The translations under genes and the position numbers were made by a program. Below the pieces are notes generated by a model. That model did no database searches. It was not told where the DNA came from and was given only the letters and a program-made list of their open reading frames with translations. From Streptococcus suis (GTDB lineage: Bacteria > Bacillota > Bacilli > Lactobacillales > Streptococcaceae): a stretch of DNA of 64,000 nt. Location of the stretch: assembly GCF_019856455.1 (NCBI RefSeq), contig NZ_CP082205.1:2232001-2296000 (forward strand), in the 5' to 3' direction. Shown here in pieces: positions 1-8,800 of this stretch; the first letter of the stretch is position 1; each line of letters opens with the position of its first letter.

Positions 1-461
1 TAAAATCACTACGCCAGACACACGATTTAACACAACCAGAATTTGCTAAAATGGTCGGGATTTCACGCAATAGCCTGAGTCGTTATGAAAATGGAACCAG
101 CACCGTTTCAACAGAACTCATTGATCGCATTTGTCAGAAATTTAACGTTTCTTATGTCGATATTGTAGGGGAGGATAAGATGCTAACACCTGTTGAAGAT
201 TACCAATTGACTTTAAAAGTAGAAGTGATTAAAGAACGTGGAGCAGCCATTTTATCACAGCTTTATAGATACCAGGATAGTCAGGATATTGCTTTTGATG
301 ATGAATCCAACCCTTGGATTCTCATGAGTGATGATTTGGCTGAATTGATCAATACGAAAATTTACCTTGTCGATACTTTCGATGAGATCGAGCGTTACAA
401 TGGCTACTTAGACGGTATCGAGCGGATGTTGGACATGGTGTATCATCGGGTGGTGGCTTAA
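1..461 (+). CDS. pezA: PezA antitoxin / repressor, 5' end outside window
   Basis: This is the antitoxin and autorepressor of the PezAT (epsilon/zeta-like) toxin-antitoxin system. The reading frame is open from base 3, before the first ATG at 51, so the N-terminus lies outside the window. The visible part starts inside a helix-turn-helix (SLRQTHDLTQPEFAKMVGIS, then NSLSRYENG), followed by a C-terminal helical domain that in this family covers the toxin nucleotide site. Its TAA stop shares a base with the pezT ATG (TAATG), so the two are translationally coupled. The sequence closely resembles remembered pneumococcal PezA. A second, damaged pezA tail lies at 2689-2880 on the other strand. Confidence 0.93.
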   Translation, partial: KSLRQTHDLTQPEFAKMVGISRNSLSRYENGTSTVSTELIDRICQKFNVSYVDIVGEDKMLTPVEDYQLTLKVEVIKERGAAILSQLYRYQDSQDIAFDDESNPWILMSDDLAELINTKIYLVDTFDEIERYNGYLDGIERMLDMVYHRVVA

Positions 462-1234
462 TGAGGTTGGAAGAATTTAGTGAGGTTGCATTTCAGAAGG
501 CCTTGCAGCGAACCATTCGGGCTTTAACCCGAGGAAAGACGATTTCAAATCAACCGAAAGCCATTTTACTTGGTGGACAAAGCGGAGCTGGTAAGACGAC
601 TATTCATCGTATCAAGCAAAAAGAATTTCAAGGTAATATCATTATCATCGATGGTGACAGCTACCGTTCTCAGCATCCCAATTACTTAGCCCTGCAAGAA
701 AAGTATGGCAAGGACAGCGTGGACTATACCAAGGGATTTGCAGGAAAAATGGTAGAGCATCTGGTTGACGAACTCAGCACGCGGGGTTATCATTTGCTGA
801 TTGAGGGAACCTTACGAACCACTCAAGTTCCTCGTCAGACTGCTCAATTATTAGCTTCTAAAGGTTACCAAGTTTCTTTAGCTGTTATTGGTACCAAACC
901 AGAACTGTCCTATCTCAGCACCTTAATTCGTTACGAAGAACTTTATGCCATCGATCCCAATCAGGCCAGGGCAACACCAAAAGAACACCATGATGGGATT
1001 GTTGAGAACTTGGTTGATAACCTAAGTGAGTTAGAAAGAGAGCAACTCTTTGACCAGATTCAGATTTATCTGAGAGATCGAACTTGTATCTACGATTCTG
1101 AAACCGATAAAGGTTCCGCTGCAGAAGTGTTACAAGAATGCCTCTTTGGAAAATGGAGTAAAGTCGAGGAAGAGATGTGGAAGATGGGACAAGAGCGGTT
1201 AAGAGAGATTTCAGTAATAAAAGAAAATTTGTAG
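461..1234 (+). CDS. pezT: PezT zeta-family toxin (UDP-GlcNAc kinase)
   Basis: This is the toxin of PezAT. Zeta toxins phosphorylate UDP-N-acetylglucosamine and so poison peptidoglycan precursor synthesis in the cytoplasm. The 257-residue length is normal for PezT. A Walker A motif GGQSGAGKT sits at residues 38-46 with Lys45, and IIDGDSYR carries Asp66, the position of the catalytic base in pneumococcal PezT. EGTLRT further on fits the substrate and phosphate-binding segment. No frame damage is visible, so the toxin should be functional and needs its antitoxin. It is co-transcribed with pezA and followed within 11 bases by the start of a broken AAA gene. Confidence 0.93.
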   Translation: MRLEEFSEVAFQKALQRTIRALTRGKTISNQPKAILLGGQSGAGKTTIHRIKQKEFQGNIIIIDGDSYRSQHPNYLALQEKYGKDSVDYTKGFAGKMVEHLVDELSTRGYHLLIEGTLRTTQVPRQTAQLLASKGYQVSLAVIGTKPELSYLSTLIRYEELYAIDPNQARATPKEHHDGIVENLVDNLSELEREQLFDQIQIYLRDRTCIYDSETDKGSAAEVLQECLFGKWSKVEEEMWKMGQERLREISVIKENL

Positions 1235-1244
1235 GAGATATGAT

Positions 1245-1525
1245 ATGTATTTAAAAGTTTGTCAATAAAAAATTATAGAAAATATAGCGAAGACGTTCAG
1301 ACTATTAACTTTGCTCATAGTAAATGGCCAGATAGGTCAGGTACTGAAACGGAAACAGAGTCGGAAAAGATAAGTATAACAGAAAAATATATATCAAAAA
1401 GTTCATCATTAATCGTAGGAAAAAATAATTCTGGTAAAAGTACAATTGTCAAATTATTAAACACACTACAAAATACCAAGTCAGGTAGTAGAAATGTTTT
1501 CAAGTATACAGATTTTAATTTAATA
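1245..1525 (+). pseudogene. 5' fragment of AAA (OLD/RecF-like) ATPase gene
   Basis: The start of an ATPase gene, frameshifted and cut by an IS. An AGGAGA Shine-Dalgarno precedes ATG 1245, which reads MYLKV and then goes out of frame. From 1259 the +1 frame reads LSIKNYRKYSEDVQTINF and a Walker A, GKNNSGKST. One missing T in the run at 1257-1260 explains the break. Coding homology stops at 1525, where the IS630-type element begins, and no continuation is found at the far side of that IS. The N-terminal layout fits OLD/RecF-type ATPases with a downstream nuclease domain, but that domain is absent, so the family call is tentative. Confidence 0.7.
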
Positions 1526-1551
1526 CTCAACAAAAATCAAAATCAAACCAA

Positions 1552-2049
1552 TCAAGTGTTTTTTAACCATCGTCTACTAACAATTGGTTTTAAAATAGAC
1601 CAATCTAACTCTCGTATCACTTCTTGAAGCTTGTTTATCACATCATCTAGTGTTTTAAAAGCTTTATTCTTAAACCCTCTCTTTCGAATCTCAGCCCAAA
1701 CTTGTTCAATTGGATTCATTTCAGGAGTATAGGGAGGAATAAACTCAAAACCAATATTATGTGGTTTCTCTAAGGTACTTGATTTATGCCAAACGGCATT
1801 GTCCATCACTAATAAAATATAATCGTCAGGATAAGCTTCAGATAGTTGTTTGAGAAAAACATTCATCCAATCTGTATTGCAACCCCCAGCGATAATGAAG
1901 AAGGACTCTCCTGTATGGGCATCAATAGCACCATAGCAATAGCGATACTCACGAATATAGTGGCTATGTACATGCGGTCTCACCCCTTTTGGTGCCCAGG
2001 CCTTTCCAATTTTACTAATCCGACCGAAACCCGCCTCATCTTGATACAT
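1552..2049 (-). CDS. IS630-type transposase, DDE catalytic part (orfB)
   Basis: C-terminal catalytic half of the transposase, 165 residues. DDE-type landmarks are visible: YQDEAGFGR (first Asp region), LLVMDNAVWH (second Asp) and PEMNPIEQVW (Glu). It lies in a different frame from orfA, about 25 bases downstream of the orfA stop. The full enzyme would need frameshifting to join KALQE of orfA to the RRYHKVRL segment before this ATG. The identical protein is encoded at 23632-24129, so the two-frame layout is a property of the element and not damage unique to this copy. Confidence 0.88.
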   Translation of the reverse strand: MYQDEAGFGRISKIGKAWAPKGVRPHVHSHYIREYRYCYGAIDAHTGESFFIIAGGCNTDWMNVFLKQLSEAYPDDYILLVMDNAVWHKSSTLEKPHNIGFEFIPPYTPEMNPIEQVWAEIRKRGFKNKAFKTLDDVINKLQEVIRELDWSILKPIVSRRWLKNT

Positions 2050-2074
2050 TAGTCTGACTTTATGATAGCGACGA

Positions 2075-2587
2075 CTATTCTTGAAGCGCTTTCCTATTTT
2101 CGTGAATGAAGATTTTATTTTTAGACGCTAGAATCGTTTCGGCGTCTGCTTTTTTAGGGTGTTCTGGTCTTGGCGTCACTTTGCGCCAACCATGGCGTTT
2201 CAGAAGGGCATAGAATCCTTCCTTGGTCGTAGGGTGTCCAACCCGTTTCTGATAAGTTTCGTAGAGAGAGTTTATGGTCACAAATTCGCCATTTAGTGAA
2301 GCTGTTAACTGTTCTTTTAGAAATGCTTCCTCTTCTTGAAGGGTTAAATATTGACGGTTCCGTCCACCTCGCGTTTCTCTTACTAGAGCTGAAATCCCAC
2401 CAAGCTCATACTTGCCTTGTAAGGACCAGATTGTATACTTTGAATAGCCGATAAGGTTAGCGATTTCTCTATAACTGAGACCTTCGGCTCTGAACAGGAT
2501 TACTTGAAGTCGTCTATGAAATGGGGAATAGGTTTTATCTTTCAAATAAGTTTTTAATTCGTTTGTTTGTTCGATAGTAAGTTTCAT
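2075..2587 (-). CDS. IS630-type transposase, DNA-binding part (orfA)
   Basis: N-terminal helix-turn-helix half of the IS630-type transposase, 170 residues from the ATG at 2587 (MKLTIEQTNELKTYLKD). The frame continues upstream through the IS end into a truncated host ORF, but the element's own start is shared with copy 2. A winged-helix recognition segment, SYREIANLIGYSKYTIWSLQ, is evident. It differs from copy 2 by one residue (Ala instead of Thr in SYREI[A/T]N). Both copies end with KALQE and a TAG stop before orfB. Confidence 0.85.
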   Translation of the reverse strand: MKLTIEQTNELKTYLKDKTYSPFHRRLQVILFRAEGLSYREIANLIGYSKYTIWSLQGKYELGGISALVRETRGGRNRQYLTLQEEEAFLKEQLTASLNGEFVTINSLYETYQKRVGHPTTKEGFYALLKRHGWRKVTPRPEHPKKADAETILASKNKIFIHENRKALQE

Positions 2588-2623
2588 AAATCTATTATAC
2601 GTTAGTTTTTGTTTTTTGAACAG

Positions 2624-2689
2624 TATTAACACAGTCAAAATCTCTACATTTTGTAAATCGAACAGAAGTCCGGACATTTCTTGTTTCAT
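2624..2689 (-). pseudogene. First 22 codons of an unrecognised gene, cut by IS
   Basis: An ATG at 2689 overlaps the stop of the pezA remnant in the same TAATG fashion that couples pezA to pezT. It opens a frame MKQEMSGLLFDLQNVEILTV that runs into the IS630-type end at 2623. It does not resemble PezT, which starts MRLEEFSEV. I do not recognise the protein. The layout suggests that a different gene follows this pezA-like tail. Confidence 0.45.
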
Positions 2690-2880
2690 TACGACACCTT
2701 CCGATGATGAACCATGTCTAACATCCGCTCAATACCGTCTAAGTAGCCATTGTAACGCTCGATCTCATCGAAAGTATCGGCAAGGTAGATTTTCTAATTC
2801 AGCCAAATTATCACTCATCAGCATCCAAGGATTGGATTCATCATCAAAAGCAATATCTTGACTATCCTGGTATCTATAAA
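2689..2880 (-). pseudogene. pezA: 3' remnant of a second pezA copy
   Basis: Read on the minus strand, this encodes YRYQDSQDIAFDDESNPW as in the pezA at 51-461, followed by MLMSDNLAELEN. A deletion of about 8 bases relative to intact pezA then shifts the frame, after which DNA homology continues through the ERYNGYLDGIERMLDM region to a TAA at 2689-2691. The upstream part is missing: homology stops at 2880, where IS66 tnpC sequence begins abruptly. It is therefore a degraded, recombined duplicate with no full ORF. Confidence 0.8.
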
Positions 2881-3358
2881 TGTGGGCGATGATAGAGGCT
2901 GAACCCCAGCTGTGTACCAAAGGTGCCTTAGGAACGGGGGCCTTGATAATCTTATCGCTCAGATTCTTCTGACTACATGCCTGACACTTGTATGCGTGTT
3001 GAACATGGTCAATCCGCTTTAATTGTGCGGGAATGAAGACCAACTCTTGTCGTTGAACAGTTGAGCCAATCTCCTTCAACTGACCATGACAGTCTGGACA
3101 GGTACAATCTTCGCCCTGCAATTCGTGATGAACAATCTCTGGAGTGAACTGACTAAAAATAGCCTGACGAACTCCCTTAGCTTTCTTGCGTTTATAGGTG
3201 ATGGTCTCTGTTTCAACTGGGTAAGTCAGCTTCTTCTTCAGGGAGACTTGCCTCACTAAATAAGCTCAGCTGACCTGGTTGATACACAACTTTCTCTGAT
3301 GATTTTCCGTAGAGTTTCTGTCTCAGATAATCAACCTGCTCACGAAGGAGGGTTAGCT
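2881..3358 (-). pseudogene. Truncated IS66 transposase gene (tnpC fragment)
   Basis: Minus-strand sequence matching the N-terminal fifth of the tnpC at 3424-4936, from TLLREQVDYLRQKLYG to GSASIIAH. It keeps the CxxC zinc-ribbon-like segment (CTCPDCHG, YKCQACSQK). It has the same stray T after the LPEEEADLPS segment as the longer copy. It is joined to pezA DNA at 2880 and abuts the left end of the longer IS66 at 3359, so it is debris of an older IS66 copy. Confidence 0.85.
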
Positions 3359-3423
3359 GTAAGCGCCCAATAACAAGGTATATTGAAAAGGCTCCAAAGT
3401 CCTGTCGACTCTGGAACCTTTTT

Positions 3424-4936
3424 CTATTTACAAGCTCTCTTAATATTTTTATCCCATGGCAAATAGGCTTCTAAAACCTCCTTTTTTGCGAGCGACTCCT
3501 CATTAGGTAAGTGTTCTAGAAGATAGGTCATATATTTTTCTGCATCAAGTCCGTGTCGCTTAGCTGTTTCTAAAAGACTCAAAATGACAGCTGTCGACTT
3601 GGCTCCCTCAAAGCTCTGAGAAAAAAGCCAATTTTTTCTGCCCATCACCAAGGTCTTCATAGCCCTCTCAGCCATATTGTTGGACAGGACTAGGTCACCG
3701 TCCGAGAGAACGGCTCGGAAGGTGGTTTCGTATTTGAGGCTATACTCTATTGCAGTACCCAATTTGGAAGCTGGCAAGACAGCCTGTTCACGGCACCAAT
3801 CAAAGAACTCGTCCATCAAGGGAGTTAACTCTGTCTGCCGTTTATGTAGCCGTTCCTCAGTAGACAGGTCAGCCCAGTCACTCTCCAAGGCAAACAGGCG
3901 GTCGCAATAGGCTAATCCCTTGGCTCCTAAAGAAGTATTATCTGTCTTCTTAGGAGTCGCCTCAAAAAATTTTCGTCTAACATGAGCCCAACAGCCAACG
4001 AGCTGAGCCTTGTCTAATTGACGATAAGCACTCCACATGTCACAATGAACGTAGCCCGCATAGTCCCCAAGAAACTCCTCCACAACTAAGCCGCTCCGTC
4101 GTTTGTCATGATGATAGAGGGTAATTCCATTTTTCTCATGTTTCCCAGACAAGAAAGTCCAGTAGTAGGTCAACTGGCTATCATTTTCTAAGACCTTGTA
4201 GGAAGTCTCATCCGCATGAAGAATAGGCTGCTCCAACAATTTCTCGTGCAACAGGTTATAAATCGGCTCGAAATAATACTGACTAGACTTGATGTGCCAG
4301 TTGGCTATTTCCTTCCGACTGATGGGCAGGCCAAGTTTATGCCAGTCCTCTTCCTGACGGTAATTGGGTACCTTCAGATTGAATTTCTGGTGAATGGTGT
4401 GAGCGATGATAGAGGCTGAACCCAAGCTGTGTGCCAAAGGTGCCTTAGGAACAGGAGCCTTGATAATCTTATCGCTTAGATTCTTCTGACTACATGCCTG
4501 ACACTTGTATGCGTGTTGAACATGGTCAATCCGCTTTAATTGTGCAGGAATGAAGACCAACTCTTGTCGTTGAACAGTTGAGCCAATCTCTTTCAGCTGA
4601 CCATGACAGTCTGGACAAGTGCAGTCTTCGCCCTGCAATTCGTGATGCACAATCTCTGGAGTGAACTGGCTGAAAATAGCCTGACGAACTCCCTTAGCTT
4701 TCTTGCGTTTATAGGTGATGGTCTCCGTTTCAACTGGGTAAGTCAGCTTCTTCTTCAGGGAGACTTTCCTCCCCAAACAAGCTCAGCTGACCTGGTTGAT
4801 ATACGACCTTCTCTGATGATTTTCCGTAGAGTTTCTGTCTCAGATAGTCAACCTGTTCTCGAAGGAGAGTGAGTTCATTAGCCATCATCTCTATCGTTTT
4901 TGACTGTGTTTCAATAATTTTTTCTAGTGATGACAT
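3424..4936 (-). pseudogene. tnpC: IS66 TnpC transposase, frameshifted
   Basis: This is the IS66 transposase. An AAGGAG Shine-Dalgarno supports the ATG at 4936 (MSSLEKIIETQSKTIEMMAN, coiled-coil start). The first frame ends after EEEADLPS with a TGA at 4730-4732, and the rest, TETITYKRKKAKG onward, continues in another frame to 3424. Removing one T from CAGTTGAAAC would restore the frame. Downstream are a zinc-binding region, a DDE core (HADETSYKVL, HCDMWSAYR, SNNMAERAMK) and a C-terminal IS66 domain. The truncated copy at 2881-3358 shares the same extra T, so the lesion predates the duplication. Confidence 0.82.
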
Positions 4937-4986
4937 AACCAATCTCCTTCTTTTTATCTCATTATACACAAAGAAAAGCCATGATT

Positions 4987-5337
4987 TCAATAGAAATCAC
5001 GACTTTTTGAAACATTTATTTTTGGAATGATAGAAAATCCTTTCATGAGCCAGTCGACTTGCTCGGAAGTTAGAGCCTTGACCTCTTCTTCATTGTTTGG
5101 CCAGGTCAATTTCCCATTTTCAAAACGTTTATACAATAACCAAAATCCCTGTCCATCCCAATAAAGAGCTTTGAACCGGTCTTTTCGACCTCCGCAGAAG
5201 AGATAGACCTGACCGGAGAAGGGATCCAGGTTGAACTGACTTTTGATAAGATAGGCCAGGGAATCAATTCCCTGACGCATATCTGTTTTTCCACAGACCA
5301 AGTAAACTTGACCTAAATCACTGAGTTGGATGGTCAT
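4987..5337 (-). CDS. tnpB: IS66 accessory protein TnpB (Orf2)
   Basis: A 116-residue IS66 Orf2 protein of normal length, with the family segments VYLVCGKTDMRQGIDSLA, VYLFCGGRKDRFKALYWDG and GFWLLYKRFENG. The role of TnpB in IS66 transposition is not biochemically settled, but it is needed for movement of several IS66 elements. The start overlaps the end of tnpA by about 20 bases, and tnpC follows about 50 bases downstream. No frame damage is visible. Confidence 0.9.
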   Translation of the reverse strand: MTIQLSDLGQVYLVCGKTDMRQGIDSLAYLIKSQFNLDPFSGQVYLFCGGRKDRFKALYWDGQGFWLLYKRFENGKLTWPNNEEEVKALTSEQVDWLMKGFSIIPKINVSKSRDFY

Positions 5338-5503
5338 AGAACAGTACCTTATCTAAGATTGTTTCTAGTGTTTCTTGATTGATAGTGTGAAAGACTGTGA
5401 GCTCCACTTTTCCGAGACGAATTTTCATCATAATATCGTTTCTGCCTCGCTTCTCAAAGCGGCGAGATTGGGGAACAGTCAATGGAATGATGGGGTGTGA
5501 CAT
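5318..5503 (-). CDS. tnpA: IS66 TnpA-like short ORF
   Basis: A 61-residue ORF at the head of the IS66 set, beginning MSHPIIPLTVPQSRRFEKRG and ending LDKVLFYDHPTQ. It is in the position of tnpA and overlaps tnpB. It is shorter than many TnpA proteins, so it may be a reduced form. The segment MKIRLGKVELTVFHTINQ is recognisable again in the miniature IS66 at 19424-19785, which supports its being part of the element. Confidence 0.7.
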   Translation of the reverse strand: MSHPIIPLTVPQSRRFEKRGRNDIMMKIRLGKVELTVFHTINQETLETILDKVLFYDHPTQ

Positions 5504-5671
5504 AATAAATCCTCCAGTTTTGTTTTTCTAACAGTATACTGGAGGAGGGAGTGGGTGGATAGATACCTTGTTATTGGGCGGTTACAACGAAATCACTCGT
5601 TTTCTAAAATCTAAATCGTATGCCATAACTTTAGTATACCATAATTACTGATTTAAAACTGATTAACTATA

Positions 5672-5728
5672 TAACAGTATACAGGAGGAGGGAGTGATTA
5701 GATAGATACCCTGTTATGGGGCGGTTAC
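5672..5728. repeat. Solo IS66 right-end remnant
   Basis: A second copy of the IS66 right tip, ACAGTATACAGGAGGAGGGA followed by CTGTTATGGGGCGGTTAC, lies about 90 bases beyond the real right end. It has diverged slightly (TATGGGGC instead of TATTGGGC). It marks an older IS66 visit. The rest of 5586-5889 holds AT-rich DNA, a terminator and an IS-end-like sequence, and no gene. Confidence 0.75.
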
Positions 5729-5758
5729 GGTAAACGACCAATGCTCTTTGATAAAGAA

Positions 5759-5786
5759 AGAGAGAACGAAGTCCGTCCTCTCTAGG
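5759..5786 (-). terminator. Possible terminator of the surface-protein gene
   Basis: On the minus strand AGAGAG and CTCTCT bracket a loop, followed by TTTCTTT, about 100 bases after the surface-gene stop. The stem is modest. Confidence 0.4.
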
Positions 5787-5831
5787 CGTTAGCTTTTCAT
5801 CTACCCACTACAGTTGACAAAGAGCCTACTT
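5783..5831. repeat. IS-end-like sequence (possibly ISL3 type)
   Basis: The stretch ending CCCACTACAGTTGACAAAGAGCC recurs at 13267-13312, downstream of the other surface gene. A terminal GGCTCTTTGTCAA on the reverse strand resembles tips of streptococcal ISL3-type elements as I remember them. No transposase accompanies either copy. Confidence 0.4.
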
Positions 5832-5889
5832 TTTGTCTCTCCCAACAGAGATTTCCTCACCACTAATCTTAGTATGCTTTGGAAAATAG

Positions 5890-8800
5890 TTAATTTTCTC
5901 TTTTTTTACGAATCGCGATTCCTAATAAGGCTAGGCCAGACACACCCAAGATGCTAGATAAACCAATATTGTCACCAGTGTTAGGAAGAACTGATTTTTT
6001 CTTAGCTGCTGCTTTCTCAGCACTTGTAGTTGTGTTGATTGCGGCAATCGCTGATTTGCCAGCTTCAAGAGTTTTGGCTACACCTGAAGCATCTGTTGCG
6101 GCGGCAATAGCCTTATCTGCATCAGCTTTGGCTTTATCCAATTCTGCTTGTTTCGCTGCTTTTTCGTCAGCTGTAAGGACAGAATTTTCAATTTCTGCTT
6201 TCTTAGCATTGTAAGCATCTTCCAAGTCTTGCTTAGCAGCTGCTTTCTCAGCACTAGCTGTTGTGTCAATAGCTGCAATGGCTGTTTTGCCTGCTTCAAG
6301 TGCTGTATCTACACCTGCATTATCTGCTGCTGTGTCAATAGCATTTTCAGCAGCTTCTTTAGCTTTATCCAGTTCTGCTAGTTTGGTTGCTTTTTCTTCT
6401 CCAGTTAGGGATGAGCTTGTAATCTCAGTTTCCTTAGCAGAGTATGCCTCTTCAAGCTGTTGTCTAGCAGCAATCTTCTTATCACTTATAATCGTTCCAA
6501 TCGCTTCGATATCCGCTTTACCCTCATTAAGTGCTGTATCTACACCTGAATCATCTGTTGCGGCGTCGATGGATTTAGTGGCATCCTCTTTAGCTTTATC
6601 CAATTCTGCTTGTTTAGCAGCCTTTTCTTCAGCTGTCAAACCTGAATTGGTAATGGCATCTTTCTTAGCGTTGTAGGCTTCTTCCAAGTCTTGCTTAGCG
6701 GCGGCTTTCTTAGGACTCACAGAAGTGTCAATAGCTGCGATGGCTGTTTTGCCTGCTTCAAGAGCTTTGGCTACACCTGCATTATCTGTTGCGGCATCAA
6801 TAGCTTTATCTGCATCCTCTTTGGCTTTATCCAATTCTGCTTGTTTTGCGGCTTTTTCTTCAGCTGTAAGGGCAGAATTTTCAATTTCTGCTTTCTTAGC
6901 GTTGTAGGCTTCTTCAAGAGCTTGCTTAGCGGCTACTTTCTCAGCACTTGTAGTTGTATTGATTGCGTCAATCGCTGATTTGCCAGCTTCAAGAGCTTTA
7001 GCTACGCCTGCATCATCAGTTGCTGCATCAATAGCCTTATCTGCGTCAGCTTTAGCTTTATCCAATTCTGCTTGTTTTGCGGCTTTTTCTTCAGCTGTAA
7101 GGGCAGGATTTTCAATTTCTGCTTTCTTAGCGTTGTAGGCTTCTTCAAGAGCTTCCTTAGCGGCTACTTTCTCAGCACTTGTAGTTGTATTGATTGCGTC
7201 AATCGCTGATTTGCCAGCTTCAAGAGCTTCCTTAGCGGCTGCTTTCTCAGCACTTGTAGTTGTATTGATTGCGTCAATCGCTGATTTACCAGCTTCAAGA
7301 GCTTTAGCTACGCCTGCATCATCAGTTGCGGCATCAATAGCCTTATCTGCGTCAGCTTTAGCTTTATCCAATTCTGCTTGTTTTGTGGCTTTTTCTTCAG
7401 CTGTAAGGGCAGAATTTTCAATTTCTGCTTTCTTAGCGTTGTAGGCTTCTTCAAGAGCTTCCTTAGCGGCTGCTTTCTCAGCACTTGTAGTTGTATTGAT
7501 TGCGTCAATCGCTGATTTACCAGCTTCAAGAGCTTTAGCTACGCCTGCATTATCTGTTGCGGCGTCAATCGCTTTATCTGCGTCAGCTTTGGCTTTATCC
7601 AATTCTGCTTGTTTAGCAGCCTTTTCTTCAGCTGTCAAACCTGAATTGGTAATGGCAGCTTTCTTAGCGTTGTAAGCTGCTTCCAAGTCTTGCTTAGCGG
7701 CGGCTTTCTTAGGACTCACAGAAGTGTCAATAGCTGCGATGGCTGTTTTGCCTGCTTCAAGAGCTTTGGCTACACCTGAAGCATCTGTTGCGGCGTCGAT
7801 GGATTTAGTGGCATCCTCTTTAGCTTTATCCAATTCTGCTTGTTTAGCAGCCTTTTCTTCAGCTGTCAAACCTGAATTGGTAATGGCAGCTTTCTTAGCG
7901 TTGTAAGCTGCTTCCAAGTCTTGCTTAGCGGCGGCTTTCTTAGGACTCACAGAAGTGTCAATAGCTGCGATGGCTGTTTTGCCTGCTTCAAGAGCTTTGG
8001 CTACACCTGAAGCATCTGTTGCGGCGTCAATAGCCTTATCTGCATCTTCTTTGGCTTTATCCAATTCTGCTTGTTTAGTAGCCTTTTCTTCAGCTGTCAA
8101 ACCTGAATTGGTAATGGCAGCTTTCTTAGCGTTGTAAGCTTCTTCTAAGTCTTTCTTAGCATCTGCTTTCTTAGCACTTGCAGTAGTGTCGATGGCTCCA
8201 ATAGTTGCCTTACCGTCTGCAAGAGCTGTATCTACGCCTGCTTTATCTGTCGCAGCGTCGATAGCTTTATCTGCGTCTGCTTTAGCTTTATCCAATCCAG
8301 CTTGTTTCGCTGCTTTTTCTTCAGCTGTAAGTGCAGAATTTTCGATTTCAGCTTTCTTAGCGTTGTAAGCTTCTTCTAAGTCTTTCTTAGCATCTGCTTT
8401 AGCAGTACTACTTGTAGTGTCAATGGAATCAATTGCTGACTTACCGTCTTCAAGAGCCTTGTCTACACCGGCATTATTTGTTGCAGTGTCGATAGCATTT
8501 TCAGCGGCTGCTTTGGCTTTATCCAACTCAGCTAGTTTAGCGGCTTTTTCTTCTCCAGTTAATGATGAATTTGTAATCTCAGCTTCCTTAGCAGCGTACG
8601 CCTCATCAAGCTGTTGTCTAGCATCAGTCTTCTTCTCACTTATAAGCGTTTCAATCGCTTCAATATCAGCTTTACCTTTATTTAATGCTGTATCTACATC
8701 TGCATCTGTTGTTGCTGCATCAATTGCATTGATGGCATCTTCCTTGACTTTATCCAATTCAGCTTGTTTTACTACTTTTTCTTCAGCAGTAAGAGCTGAA

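Larger units (their letters stand above)
1526..2623 (-). mobile_element. IS630-type insertion sequence, copy 1
   Basis: A 1098-bp element bounded by TA on both sides (1524-1525 and 2624-2625), as expected for IS630/Tc1-mariner insertion. Ends are imperfect inverted repeats: CTCAACAAAAATCAAAATC at the left and, on the other strand, CTGTTCAAAAAACAAAAAC at the right. Two overlapping-frame ORFs encode the transposase. A second copy of the same length lies at 23058-24155 in the opposite orientation. The flanks do not rejoin into one gene. Confidence 0.9.
3359..5585 (-). mobile_element. IS66-family insertion sequence, near full length
   Basis: A 2227-bp element bounded by inverted ends: GTAAGCGCCCAATAACAAGG at 3359 and the matching TTATTGGGCGGTTAC at 5571-5585. 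It carries the IS66 set tnpA-tnpB-tnpC on the minus strand. No 8-bp target duplication is seen (left flank GGTTAGCT, right flank AACGAAAT), so one side was probably rearranged after insertion. tnpC has a frameshift, which makes this copy doubtful as an autonomous element. Confidence 0.88.
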
